DNA of 12,978 bases from Candidatus Zixiibacteriota bacterium (lineage in GTDB: Bacteria; Zixibacteria; MSB-5A5; RBG-16-43-9): the NCBI GenBank assembly GCA_029858245.1, contig JAOUFL010000036.1, forward strand, positions 1 through 12,978. The letters run 5' to 3'. A program made the position numbers and the translations under genes. Positions 6,356 to 12,978 of the stretch are shown here, in pieces (positions within the stretch are counted from its first letter, which is position 1; each line of letters begins with the position of its first letter). The notes under the pieces were generated by a model that saw only the letters and a program-made list of their open reading frames with translations, made no database searches and had not been told where the DNA came from.

Positions 6356-8212
6356 TTGATACAGTTAAAGGAAACGGAAAATCCTTTAAAAAGCTTAATC
6401 CGGAACCATTTTTTCAATAGAGGGAGAATACTTCAGGGATTCTGGGCTTTAATCCTAGCCATTTTCCTTTGGCTTGCCTTTTTTTCTTTTAATCCGTATT
6501 TCAAATTCCCTGGGATGGTGGGAGCACTGGCAACTTTTTTTTATCTTTTATTTTTAAGAGGCTCAATAAAGCAAAACAGTTATAAAAATCCTCAAAGGAC
6601 TCATCAGCTTTTCTCTCTGGTGGAAGATATAGAGGAAACCGGCCCATATTTTATGGAAGGTAAAAATAAGGAAAGGGATATCGGTTATTTGAAAAAGTTT
6701 TTCAGCAGCTTTTTAGAAACCCAGGAGTTTATACTGTTTTTAAAACAAGATAATTCCTATAGGTTTTTTGATCTTAAGTCAGAAAATGTGGAATATAAAA
6801 AAAGAACTATAAAAATTGACGGGGAGTTGGATAATTTTCTACGAAGATTTTCAAAAAATCAGATTATAGACCTCTCGGTAAAAAATGGATATTCAGCAGC
6901 TCCAATTTCAGCCCTAAAACAATTCCGCTATCGAGCTGTTGTTCCCCTGAAAGTTAAATATGATTTAGCCGGGCTGGTATTCTTTTCCTCGGGTAAACGA
7001 AAACTTAACCGCGAAGAAGAAATGTTTTTATATTTGATTTCGAATAAACTTCTCTGGCTGGAAGAGAATAGAAAGCTCAAGGGGGAATTTCAGAAGGAGA
7101 GGAAAAAATATCTGAGAAAATCAGACCAGGATAAAAACAAAGTCTCCTTAAATGAGGTTGAGATGAAGAAGAAAATCTTCGATTTACACTCCCTCACTCA
7201 AGTGGCAAATCAGCTTTATCTATCCTTGAACCAAAACCGTCTATTTTACAATTTTACCCAGTCAATTCAGAAACAGCTTAACTCCAAGTCGGTTTTAATA
7301 TTTTTACCCGACTCGGATGGGGAGAATTTAAAAGCAAGATTCTCAAAAGGTGTTGATTTTACTCAATTTACAGAGATAGGATTAAGGAAGAACGATCCTT
7401 TATATGGAAAATTCAAAAAAGAGCAGTTCCCTTTTTATCTATACTCCGCGGTTGAAGAAAACCAGGATAACGAACTCCTGGCTCTTTTAATTTCTCAGGA
7501 GCTACAACTCTGTTATCCTCTGAAACTTCCAGATAACAAGCTGGGTTTGGTTTTCCTGGGTGGAAAAGTTGAGGGTCTAAAATACAGGGAAAACGACTTT
7601 ATGATATTGAGTTTTCTTGAAGACGTGCTGAGTTCAAGTCTTAAAAATATCGATCAATATAAAAAACTGGAAGAGCTTTCCTATACCGACAGCCTGAGCG
7701 GCCTATACAATCGTCAATATTTCCTCAAACGACTGAACGAGGAGATCTTCAGAGCTAAAAGGTATCAGAGAAATTTAGCCCTGGTTATATTTGATATCGA
7801 TGAATTCAAAACCTATAACGATTCTTTTGGACATCAGTCGGGCGATCAGATCATAAAACAGTTAGGGGAGGAGATCATAAAGGTAGTCAGGTCGATCGAT
7901 GTAGTCTGTCGTTACGGCGGTGATGAGTTTTGCATAATAATACCGGAGACAAACCAGGAGGAGTGTTCCAAATTTTTAGAGAGACTGAGGAGGCATATCC
8001 AGCAACATATCTTTGATAACGAGTTACTTCAAATCAAGCATCATCTGACTTTAAGTGCTGGTGCGGCTATTTATCCCCAGCATGCCCGATTTTCTGAAAA
8101 ACTTATCTATTGTGCGGATATGGCTTTGCTTAAGGCTAAAAAGTCTGGCAGGAATAAAACCAACATGTATAGTGGAGAAACTATCGGTTTAAGGGATTCA
8201 GTCTCCCTTTAG
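6356..8212 (+). CDS. Membrane-anchored GAF-like sensor diguanylate cyclase (GGDEF)
   Basis: A 618-residue protein predicted to make c-di-GMP from two GTP. Two membrane segments lie near residues 27-45 and 52-67. Two degenerate GAF-like regions follow (about 105-232 and 280-430); the second ends in a helix leading to the cyclase. The GGDEF domain (about 440-605) is complete: metal-binding FDID (479-482), substrate-pocket YNDSFGHQSGD (487-497), the signature YGGDEF (520-525), and an RxxD inhibitory site RSID (512-515) exactly five residues before GGDEF. It should therefore be active and subject to product feedback. The start is a TTG at 6356, directly behind an AGGGGGGAG stretch (6346-6354) that overlaps the upstream stop. 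Upstream, the frame closes at TAA 6320-6322 with no other start codon. The next in-frame ATG (residue 54) would delete the first membrane segment. It is the last gene of the TPR block and precedes the export operon, which fits c-di-GMP control of polysaccharide production. Confidence 0.9.
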   Translation: MIQLKETENPLKSLIRNHFFNRGRILQGFWALILAIFLWLAFFSFNPYFKFPGMVGALATFFYLLFLRGSIKQNSYKNPQRTHQLFSLVEDIEETGPYFMEGKNKERDIGYLKKFFSSFLETQEFILFLKQDNSYRFFDLKSENVEYKKRTIKIDGELDNFLRRFSKNQIIDLSVKNGYSAAPISALKQFRYRAVVPLKVKYDLAGLVFFSSGKRKLNREEEMFLYLISNKLLWLEENRKLKGEFQKERKKYLRKSDQDKNKVSLNEVEMKKKIFDLHSLTQVANQLYLSLNQNRLFYNFTQSIQKQLNSKSVLIFLPDSDGENLKARFSKGVDFTQFTEIGLRKNDPLYGKFKKEQFPFYLYSAVEENQDNELLALLISQELQLCYPLKLPDNKLGLVFLGGKVEGLKYRENDFMILSFLEDVLSSSLKNIDQYKKLEELSYTDSLSGLYNRQYFLKRLNEEIFRAKRYQRNLALVIFDIDEFKTYNDSFGHQSGDQIIKQLGEEIIKVVRSIDVVCRYGGDEFCIIIPETNQEECSKFLERLRRHIQQHIFDNELLQIKHHLTLSAGAAIYPQHARFSEKLIYCADMALLKAKKSGRNKTNMYSGETIGLRDSVSL

Positions 8213-8249
8213 GTAGGCATATTTAAAAATGAAGTGGTTTAATTTTCAC

Positions 8250-8277
8250 TTTACATCCCTATTATTTTCCGTATATT
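8250..8277 (+). promoter_or_regulatory. Candidate sigma70-type promoter for the export operon
   Basis: TTTACA (8250-8255) and TATATT (8272-8277) each differ by one base from consensus -35 and -10 boxes, with a 16-nt spacer. Transcription would start near 8284, about 25 nt before the ATG at 8309. The 96-nt gap (8213-8308) holds no other feature except a weak stem (GAAGTG near 8231 with CACTTT near 8248) that overlaps the -35 box. If the organism uses a Bacteroidetes-like consensus this call would not hold. Confidence 0.4.
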
Positions 8278-8308
8278 AATTTCCGGACAAAAATAACAGG
8301 AGAGGGTT

Positions 8309-9286
8309 ATGTTCAAGGTGAAAAAAGTTATGCTCAAATCAGGATTCTTTTTCATAGCTCTGTTTTTGATTACGGGGGTTTTCCTCTTTTCTCAGGAATA
8401 CACCATAGGGCCGGGGGACCTAATAAGCATAAACTTCTGGCAGCAACCGGATTTGAATAGCATAGTCAAGGTCAGGCTGGATGGAAGGATCTCTCTGCCG
8501 GTGATTGGCGAGATAATGGCTGTAGGTTTGACTACCTCGGATCTATCCAGAAAAATTGTGGAGAATATCTCCTTTTACAACAAAAATATCTCCCAGTCAA
8601 CTGTGGTGATAATGGAATATAACAGCCGGAAAGTATTTGTTCAGGGACAGGTAAATCAACCAGGAAAGTATAGCTTTGAATTCATACCAGATCTGTGGGA
8701 AGTGATCAGGGAAGCCGGAGGACCAACTGAGGCTGCGGATTTAAGTGCAGTCAAGATAATACGCGGAGGGGAAGAATCAGGCAAGACTATAATGGTAAAT
8801 CTAGCAAAGATGCTGGAAAAAGGGGACCTGAGCAAACTTCCGCCGTTGAAAATCGGGGATACCATAGAAATCCCCCGGTCGATTATGAGCTATGGAGCAG
8901 AAGGAATTGCACCAGGATATACCGGCAGGAATATATATTATATCTATGGTCAGGTACTAAGACCAGGCGTTTTTGCTTTAGAGGAGAAACTCGATATCTT
9001 AGATGCCATTGTGCTGGCAGGAGGACCAACCTCTGCAGCTAACCTGAAAGACGTTAAGGTCTTAATCAAAGGTGCAGTCTATTCAAGCGTGGTTAAAGTG
9101 GATATAGAAAAATACAGTTCCAGTGGAAGACCTTCTCGCCTGGAAATACATTCCGAGGATACCATAATCATACCTGAGCGAAAAAGCTCATTTCTATCCA
9201 GGTTATGGGGATTTGGTCGTGATATTGTTCCTCTTTCAACTGCCATCATAGGTCTTTACCTTTTAGTTGATAGACTTTCCGAGTAG
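8309..9286 (+). CDS. Polysaccharide export protein (Wza-like, Poly_export plus two SLBB domains)
   Basis: A 325-residue protein that should form the outer-membrane or periplasmic export channel for the polysaccharide. It has an N-terminal hydrophobic signal (about residues 11-27) with no lipobox cysteine, unlike classical Wza lipoproteins. The Poly_export domain (about 29-104) shows EYTIGPGDLISINFWQQPDL and VRLDGRISLPVIGEI. The first SLBB domain begins at VFVQGQVNQPGKYSF (109-123) with the LWEVIREAGGPTEAAD motif; the second begins at IYYIYGQVLRPGVFAL (209-224) with LDAIVLAGGPTSAANL. A last hydrophobic helix (about 305-322) could anchor the C-terminus in the outer membrane, as the C-terminal helices of Wza do. 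The start is supported by AGGAG (8298-8302) 6 nt upstream. The Wzz-like gene follows after 13 nt, as usual for these operons. Confidence 0.93.
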   Translation: MFKVKKVMLKSGFFFIALFLITGVFLFSQEYTIGPGDLISINFWQQPDLNSIVKVRLDGRISLPVIGEIMAVGLTTSDLSRKIVENISFYNKNISQSTVVIMEYNSRKVFVQGQVNQPGKYSFEFIPDLWEVIREAGGPTEAADLSAVKIIRGGEESGKTIMVNLAKMLEKGDLSKLPPLKIGDTIEIPRSIMSYGAEGIAPGYTGRNIYYIYGQVLRPGVFALEEKLDILDAIVLAGGPTSAANLKDVKVLIKGAVYSSVVKVDIEKYSSSGRPSRLEIHSEDTIIIPERKSSFLSRLWGFGRDIVPLSTAIIGLYLLVDRLSE

Positions 9287-9299
9287 GAAGGAAATCCTG

Positions 9300-10823
9300 A
9301 TGAACCAGAAAACTGAAAGAGGATTTGATCTGAGGGAGTACTGGAATCTGGTATTGAGAAGAAAATGGGTGCTTATTTTACCCTTTTTGACTGTAACGCT
9401 GATCAGTTTCGCCGGGAGCTTCCTCATAACGCCCCAATATAAATCCTCCACCATAGTACTCATGAGCAGAAGCCAGCTCCTATCCCGTCCTCTGGAGAAT
9501 CTGGTTCCAGGAGTATCGCAAACCAGAACTTCAAGCGAGGAAAGACAGCAACGATTAGCCACTATAACAAACCAGATAATCTCCACCAGCTTTTTACGCA
9601 GGCTGATCTATAATCTAAACTTACATCAGAATCCAGGGATGGTAAGCAAAGCTCGCAAAATAAAACCTAATTTTCCCGAGATAAGCCAGGAAGAACTGGT
9701 TGAAAAGATATTGATAGATGACTTGAGGAAAAAAATCCGGGTAAATTTCAAGGGAGAGAATTTAATCGAGGTAACTGTTTATGGAGAAAAACCTAAAGAA
9801 ACAGCGGACATGGCTAAGAATCTAGCTCAGATTTTTATAGATGAGAGCCTAAGGTATGAACTTTTAGGGGTTAGAGGTGCACTTGATTTCTCGGATGAGC
9901 AATTAACCATTTATAAGAATAGATTAGATGAGGCAGAAAACCGGCTGAGAGAATATAAGGAGAAAACTCTAAAAAATAATGTGGACCAGAGCATTATATC
10001 TGATACAAATGTTAGCATTATCGTATCAGTCATTGATGCAACAAAACTGGAGATCAATGAACTAAAAGATGGCAATGATTTCCTGAAGAATAAACTGTCT
10101 TCACTAAAAGCGGAGAATTTGAGTTTACCCAATACTGCCAGACTGAAAGATTTAAAAGATCAACTTCTTGCCTCAGTAGATGCGTATATTTCCATTTTGA
10201 CCAAATATTCCTGGAGGGATGCCAAGGTTCTTACCCTGTCCCAGAGGAGCAGAAATATAATTGATCAGATCAAAGAAGAGGTTAAAACTATTTCTGGATC
10301 TCAAAAAGATAAGCTAAGCTCTGAGGTTTCGAGTCTTTTAGAAGAGTATACCTTTAATGAGATAAATCTGAGTTTTTTAAGTGAAAAACTCAGAGTTCTA
10401 AACCAGGTTGTAGAAGGGATAAAGGACAGATTAGCTCGCATACCTTATCAGGAGCAGACACTAAGGAACCTGGAACAAGATGTCGAGACCTACAGAAGTA
10501 TCTATGAGATGTTTGTTTCCCAGCTGCAAGGTTCCCAGATCTCCCAGCAGGTTCAGCAGGCAGATGCCCAGAATAAATTCAGGATCATAGAGCCGGCTAC
10601 TGTTCCCTTAAAACCAGTAAAACCAAACAGGATTAAAATCACTCTTCTTGGCTGTCTCTTAGGATTAATCGTGGGTGGTGGGGGTGTAATCCTGACTGAG
10701 TTCTTTGACAATTCCTTCAAGAAGGTCGAAGAGGTGGAGGAATATTTAGGTCTAAAAGTTCTGGGAACGGTTCCCCGGATTGAACAACTGGGAAAGACTG
10801 ATAGGAGCAGAAGCTTAAAATAG
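9300..10823 (+). CDS. Wzz/GumC-type polysaccharide chain-length determinant (PCP family)
   Basis: A 507-residue inner-membrane protein that couples polymer length control and export. Transmembrane helix 1 lies at about residues 22-43, in the typical Wzz start LREYWNLVLRRKWVLILP. A long periplasmic part with coiled coils (about 195-270 and 310-400) follows, then a GNVR-like region (about 380-430, IPYQEQTLRNLEQDVETY and FRIIEPATVP), the proline-rich PLKPVKPNR, and helix 2 at about 445-468. It ends shortly after and lacks a fused kinase; the kinase is the next gene. I start it at ATG 9300, with AGGAAGG (9285-9291) 8 nt upstream. The longer frame from TTG 9267 overlaps the export gene and has no binding site. 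By family, this protein forms a ring above the membrane whose state depends on phosphorylation of the kinase partner. Confidence 0.92.
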   Translation: MNQKTERGFDLREYWNLVLRRKWVLILPFLTVTLISFAGSFLITPQYKSSTIVLMSRSQLLSRPLENLVPGVSQTRTSSEERQQRLATITNQIISTSFLRRLIYNLNLHQNPGMVSKARKIKPNFPEISQEELVEKILIDDLRKKIRVNFKGENLIEVTVYGEKPKETADMAKNLAQIFIDESLRYELLGVRGALDFSDEQLTIYKNRLDEAENRLREYKEKTLKNNVDQSIISDTNVSIIVSVIDATKLEINELKDGNDFLKNKLSSLKAENLSLPNTARLKDLKDQLLASVDAYISILTKYSWRDAKVLTLSQRSRNIIDQIKEEVKTISGSQKDKLSSEVSSLLEEYTFNEINLSFLSEKLRVLNQVVEGIKDRLARIPYQEQTLRNLEQDVETYRSIYEMFVSQLQGSQISQQVQQADAQNKFRIIEPATVPLKPVKPNRIKITLLGCLLGLIVGGGGVILTEFFDNSFKKVEEVEEYLGLKVLGTVPRIEQLGKTDRSRSLK

Positions 10824-10838
10824 AGGATAATTTTTATT

Positions 10839-11555
10839 ATGCAGGATGGAAAACAGTTAGGCATGGGGATTTTTAGTTTTTATGAAGAGGAATCTCCAAT
10901 AGTAACCGAGTTCAGAAGGATATATTCAAACCTGAAATATTATAACTCCGGGGTGGATATCAAATCGATTCTGATTACCAGCTCCTCATTAGGTGAAGGA
11001 AAAAGCACTCTTGCCAGCCTTCTGGCTACAGTAGTTTCGCACAGGCACAATAAAAAGATAGTTCTTATGGATTGCGACCTTAGAAGACCCAATATACATC
11101 GTCTTTTTGGATTGGATCAGAGAAGTGGGTTATCCGAGCTATTACAGGGGAAGATAAATCTGTCAGATTGCCTGAAGAAATCCCCCTTAGAAAATTTAAA
11201 GATCATAACCAGTGGAGAGAAGGTCGATAATTCCACTGAGCTTTTAGAGACTTCCTATTTTAAAGAGGTTTTAACCGAGGTAAGACATTGCTCCGATCTA
11301 TTGATTGCTGATTGTGCTCCGGTGATTCCGGTAAGCGATCCCATGATCATAGGTCCTCTGATGGATGGGGTGATTCTGGTCATCAAAGCCGGGTTTATCC
11401 AGAAGGAGATAGTAAAAAGAGCAACCGAGATTTTAAACAATGCACAGGTCAGATTGCTCGGGGTGATAATGAATAATATGAAAGAGGTTCTTCCCTATTA
11501 TTACAGCTATAAATATTATGGTTACGAGTATCATTCTTCCAGGGAAAAAAGGTAA
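10839..11555 (+). CDS. BY-type tyrosine kinase (CpsD/CapB family), separate from its Wzz partner
   Basis: A 238-residue cytoplasmic ATPase/kinase. It has the N-terminal oligomerisation motif SPIVTEFRRIYSNL (19-32), Walker A SSLGEGKST (49-57), Walker A' VLMDCDLRRP (75-84), a Walker B-like strand LLIADCAP (154-161), and SGE...STELL (125-136). The C-terminal tail has eight tyrosines between residues 220 and 231, the autophosphorylation cluster of BY-kinases. The usual Walker B ending DTPP reads DCAP here. The catalytic Asp is kept and the flanking change may be tolerated. By family it autophosphorylates in trans and cycles with the Wzz-like protein to control polymer export. The ATG at 10839 has AGAGGA (10822-10827) upstream, overlapping the previous stop, so the two genes are coupled. 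Confidence 0.93.
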   Translation: MQDGKQLGMGIFSFYEEESPIVTEFRRIYSNLKYYNSGVDIKSILITSSSLGEGKSTLASLLATVVSHRHNKKIVLMDCDLRRPNIHRLFGLDQRSGLSELLQGKINLSDCLKKSPLENLKIITSGEKVDNSTELLETSYFKEVLTEVRHCSDLLIADCAPVIPVSDPMIIGPLMDGVILVIKAGFIQKEIVKRATEILNNAQVRLLGVIMNNMKEVLPYYYSYKYYGYEYHSSREKR

Positions 11556-11569
11556 GCCAAAAAATTATT

Positions 11570-12409
11570 ATGCAGATAAAAAACATCTTGAGCATAGATG
11601 TGGAAGAGTGGTTTCAGGTGGAGAACCTCAAGGAAGTTATAAGTCAGGAGGGCTGGGCTTATTGTGAAAAAAGACTGAATATCAATATCTCCGAAATCCT
11701 GTTTCTTCTGGAAAGATATGAGGCAAAGGCTACATTTTTCATATTAGGGTGGATTGCCGAAAAGTATCCTGAGATAGTGGCAGCCATAGATCGCAGAGGA
11801 CACGAGATTGGCTCGCATGGATACGCACACAAGATGGTTTTTACGCAGACGGAGGATGAATTCAGGGAGGACGTCATAAAATCGATTGATATCCTGGAAG
11901 AACTGACCGGCAAACAGGTTCTGGGGTACAGAGCTCCTTCCTTTTCCATCAATCAAAATAGTTTCTGGGCTTTCGAAATCCTCTCTGGCCTGGGGATAAA
12001 ATATGATTCCAGCATTTTCCCGATAAAACATCCGGAGTATGGTATTCCCTCTGCTCCCAGGTTTCCCTTTGAGATTAAGCTTAAAAACGGAATGAAATTA
12101 ATAGAGTTTCCCTTATCCACCGTGCAAGTGTTTGGCTTAAACTTTCCAGTAGCTGGCGGTGCCTATCTGCGTATATTACCCTATTGCTATAACAGATGGG
12201 GGATAAAACGCCTGAATTCCGAAGGCAGAACAGCAGTGGTATATTTTCATCCCTGGGAAATAGACCCCGGTCAACCCAGAGAGATGGTGAGTTTTTCAAA
12301 AAGATTCAGACATTATACCAATCTGGACATAATGAAACAAAAGTTGAAAAGGTTATTGAAAGATTTTGAATTCACTTCTTTTTCTAAATCGGGAGCTATA
12401 GATGATTAA
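11570..12409 (+). CDS. Polysaccharide deacetylase, NodB fold with DUF3473 C-terminus (exosortase/EPS-type)
   Basis: A 279-residue enzyme predicted to remove N- or O-acetyl groups from the polymer or a sugar intermediate. It shows the catalytic LSIDVEEWF (7-15, D10 as base), the metal-binding SHGYAH (H83 and H87), YRAPSFSI (120-127) and FHPWE (226-230, H227). The stretches SSIFPIKHPEYGIPSAPRFP, GGAYLRILPY and HPWEIDPGQPR are typical of the DUF3473-containing deacetylases found in exosortase (XrtA/PEP-CTERM) EPS clusters. The second metal-ligand acidic residue of classic NodB proteins is replaced by the DVEEW pattern seen in this subfamily. No signal peptide is seen, so it probably acts in the cytoplasm or at the membrane. 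The ribosome binding site is weak (AAAAGGTAA, about 17 nt upstream). It follows the kinase by 14 nt and overlaps the next gene by 8 nt. No exosortase is visible in the window. Confidence 0.9.
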   Translation: MQIKNILSIDVEEWFQVENLKEVISQEGWAYCEKRLNINISEILFLLERYEAKATFFILGWIAEKYPEIVAAIDRRGHEIGSHGYAHKMVFTQTEDEFREDVIKSIDILEELTGKQVLGYRAPSFSINQNSFWAFEILSGLGIKYDSSIFPIKHPEYGIPSAPRFPFEIKLKNGMKLIEFPLSTVQVFGLNFPVAGGAYLRILPYCYNRWGIKRLNSEGRTAVVYFHPWEIDPGQPREMVSFSKRFRHYTNLDIMKQKLKRLLKDFEFTSFSKSGAIDD

Positions 12410-12978
12410 AGCATTGGTTCTTTCAATGCGACCCCATCAATGGATTAAAAACACGGTCCTCTTTGCCGGTCTGATTTTCTCCTTCAATCTCTTTCAACTT
12501 AACTTGTTTTTAAAAAGTTTAATCGGGTTCTTCCTATTCTGTATACTAACCAGCGGAGTATATATCTTGAATGATATTATGGATCTCGACAGCGATAGAG
12601 CTCATCCACTTAAAAGCAAAAGACCCATAGCCACAGGTAAACTTAAAATTTCTTACGCCTTATTTTTTTCCATTTTTTTTATTTCGGTAGCCCTGATAAT
12701 CTCCTTTTACCTGGATCTCCTCTTCGGGTTGATAATACTATGCTATCTTGGCTTGAACCTGGCTTATTCCTGGTACTTGAAACATCTGGTTATAATTGAT
12801 GTCATGGCAATTTCTCTGGGATTTGTATTGAGAGCTGTGGCTGGAGCAGTTATTGTAAATGTAGAGATATCCTCCTGGCTTATAGTCTGCACTACACTTT
12901 TAGCGCTTTTTCTGGGTTTCGGGAAGAGGAGATATGAGATTGTCCTCCTGGAGGGAAAAGCAGAGCAACACAGGAAAA
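12402..12978 (+). CDS. UbiA-family prenyltransferase, 5' part (decaprenyl-phosphate phosphoribosyltransferase-like)
   Basis: An open frame of 192 codons that starts at ATG 12402 inside the end of the deacetylase gene and continues past the window end. It opens with MIKALVLSMRPHQWIKNTVL, the usual start of this UbiA subgroup. The motif NDIMDLDSDRAHPLKSKRP (57-75) carries the NDxxDxxxD prenyl-diphosphate/magnesium site and the DRxHPxKxxRPIATG continuation seen in decaprenyl-phosphate phosphoribosyltransferases. Several membrane segments follow (about residues 19-37, 40-56, 83-102, 105-125 and 155-170). LRAVAGAV and the second-loop region around GFGKRRYEI also fit the family. The likely role is making a polyprenyl-phosphate-linked pentose or related lipid for polysaccharide assembly. 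The exact substrate is not shown, and other UbiA activities remain possible. The C-terminal part is missing because the window ends. Confidence 0.85.
   Translation, partial: MIKALVLSMRPHQWIKNTVLFAGLIFSFNLFQLNLFLKSLIGFFLFCILTSGVYILNDIMDLDSDRAHPLKSKRPIATGKLKISYALFFSIFFISVALIISFYLDLLFGLIILCYLGLNLAYSWYLKHLVIIDVMAISLGFVLRAVAGAVIVNVEISSWLIVCTTLLALFLGFGKRRYEIVLLEGKAEQHRK

Noticed and set aside
8213..8308. c-di-GMP riboswitch before the export operon
   Set aside because: The 96-nt gap is AT-rich and lacks the paired helices and conserved cores of GEMM-type riboswitches; only a weak stem is present.
9267..9299. Upstream TTG start for the Wzz-like gene
   Set aside because: It overlaps the end of the export gene and lacks a ribosome binding site; ATG 9300 has AGGAAGG at good spacing.
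1..12978. CRISPR array, tRNA, rRNA, transposase or phage genes
   Set aside because: No regularly spaced direct repeats, cloverleaf, rRNA-like sequence or transposase/integrase motif was seen on either strand.

Overview
The window is a single co-directional stretch (every supported gene is on the + strand) of a moderately AT-rich bacterial genome. Two secreted proteins end in the 'NPFNP ... GVYFYxL ... KMxLMK' module (FlgD-like / type IX sorting-like C-terminus). This module is common in FCB-superphylum and related uncultured lineages (Zixibacteria, KSB1, Marinimicrobia, WOR-3 and similar). I infer such an organism, probably a metagenome-derived genome, but I cannot name the phylum from this sequence alone.

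Layout. (1) 1-1732: the 3' part of a large secreted protein (dockerin-like loop, cohesin-like domain, sorting module), then a complete small paralogue (signal peptide, cohesin-like domain, sorting module). A perfect 12-bp-arm palindrome lies between them and a rho-independent terminator follows the second. (2) 1733-1932: an intergenic region with the terminator, a structured palindromic repeat (1828-1880) and a possible promoter. (3) 1933-8212: a polytopic membrane protein fused to six TPRs, two cytoplasmic-looking TPR proteins, and a membrane-anchored sensor diguanylate cyclase with intact GGDEF and RxxD inhibitory site. The last three are tightly packed. (4) 8213-8308: a short gap with a good promoter candidate. 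(5) 8309-12978: a polysaccharide export and assembly operon. It holds a Wza-type outer-membrane export protein with two SLBB domains, a Wzz/GumC-type chain-length protein, a separate BY-type tyrosine kinase with a Tyr-rich tail, a NodB/DUF3473-type polysaccharide deacetylase of the kind associated with exosortase (XrtA) clusters, and the 5' part of a UbiA-family prenyltransferase that runs off the window end.

Working model (inference). Regions 3-5 form an exopolysaccharide locus. The export protein, Wzz-like protein and kinase make the trans-envelope export machine; the deacetylase modifies the polymer; the UbiA protein makes a polyprenyl-phosphate-linked sugar donor or other lipid intermediate. 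The upstream TPR proteins and cyclase could scaffold and regulate the system through c-di-GMP. This resembles the TPR (PrsT) plus GAF-sensor kinase (PrsK) pair of exosortase-associated EPS clusters, but with a GGDEF output in place of a histidine kinase. The least conventional gene is the membrane-TPR fusion at 1933-4125.
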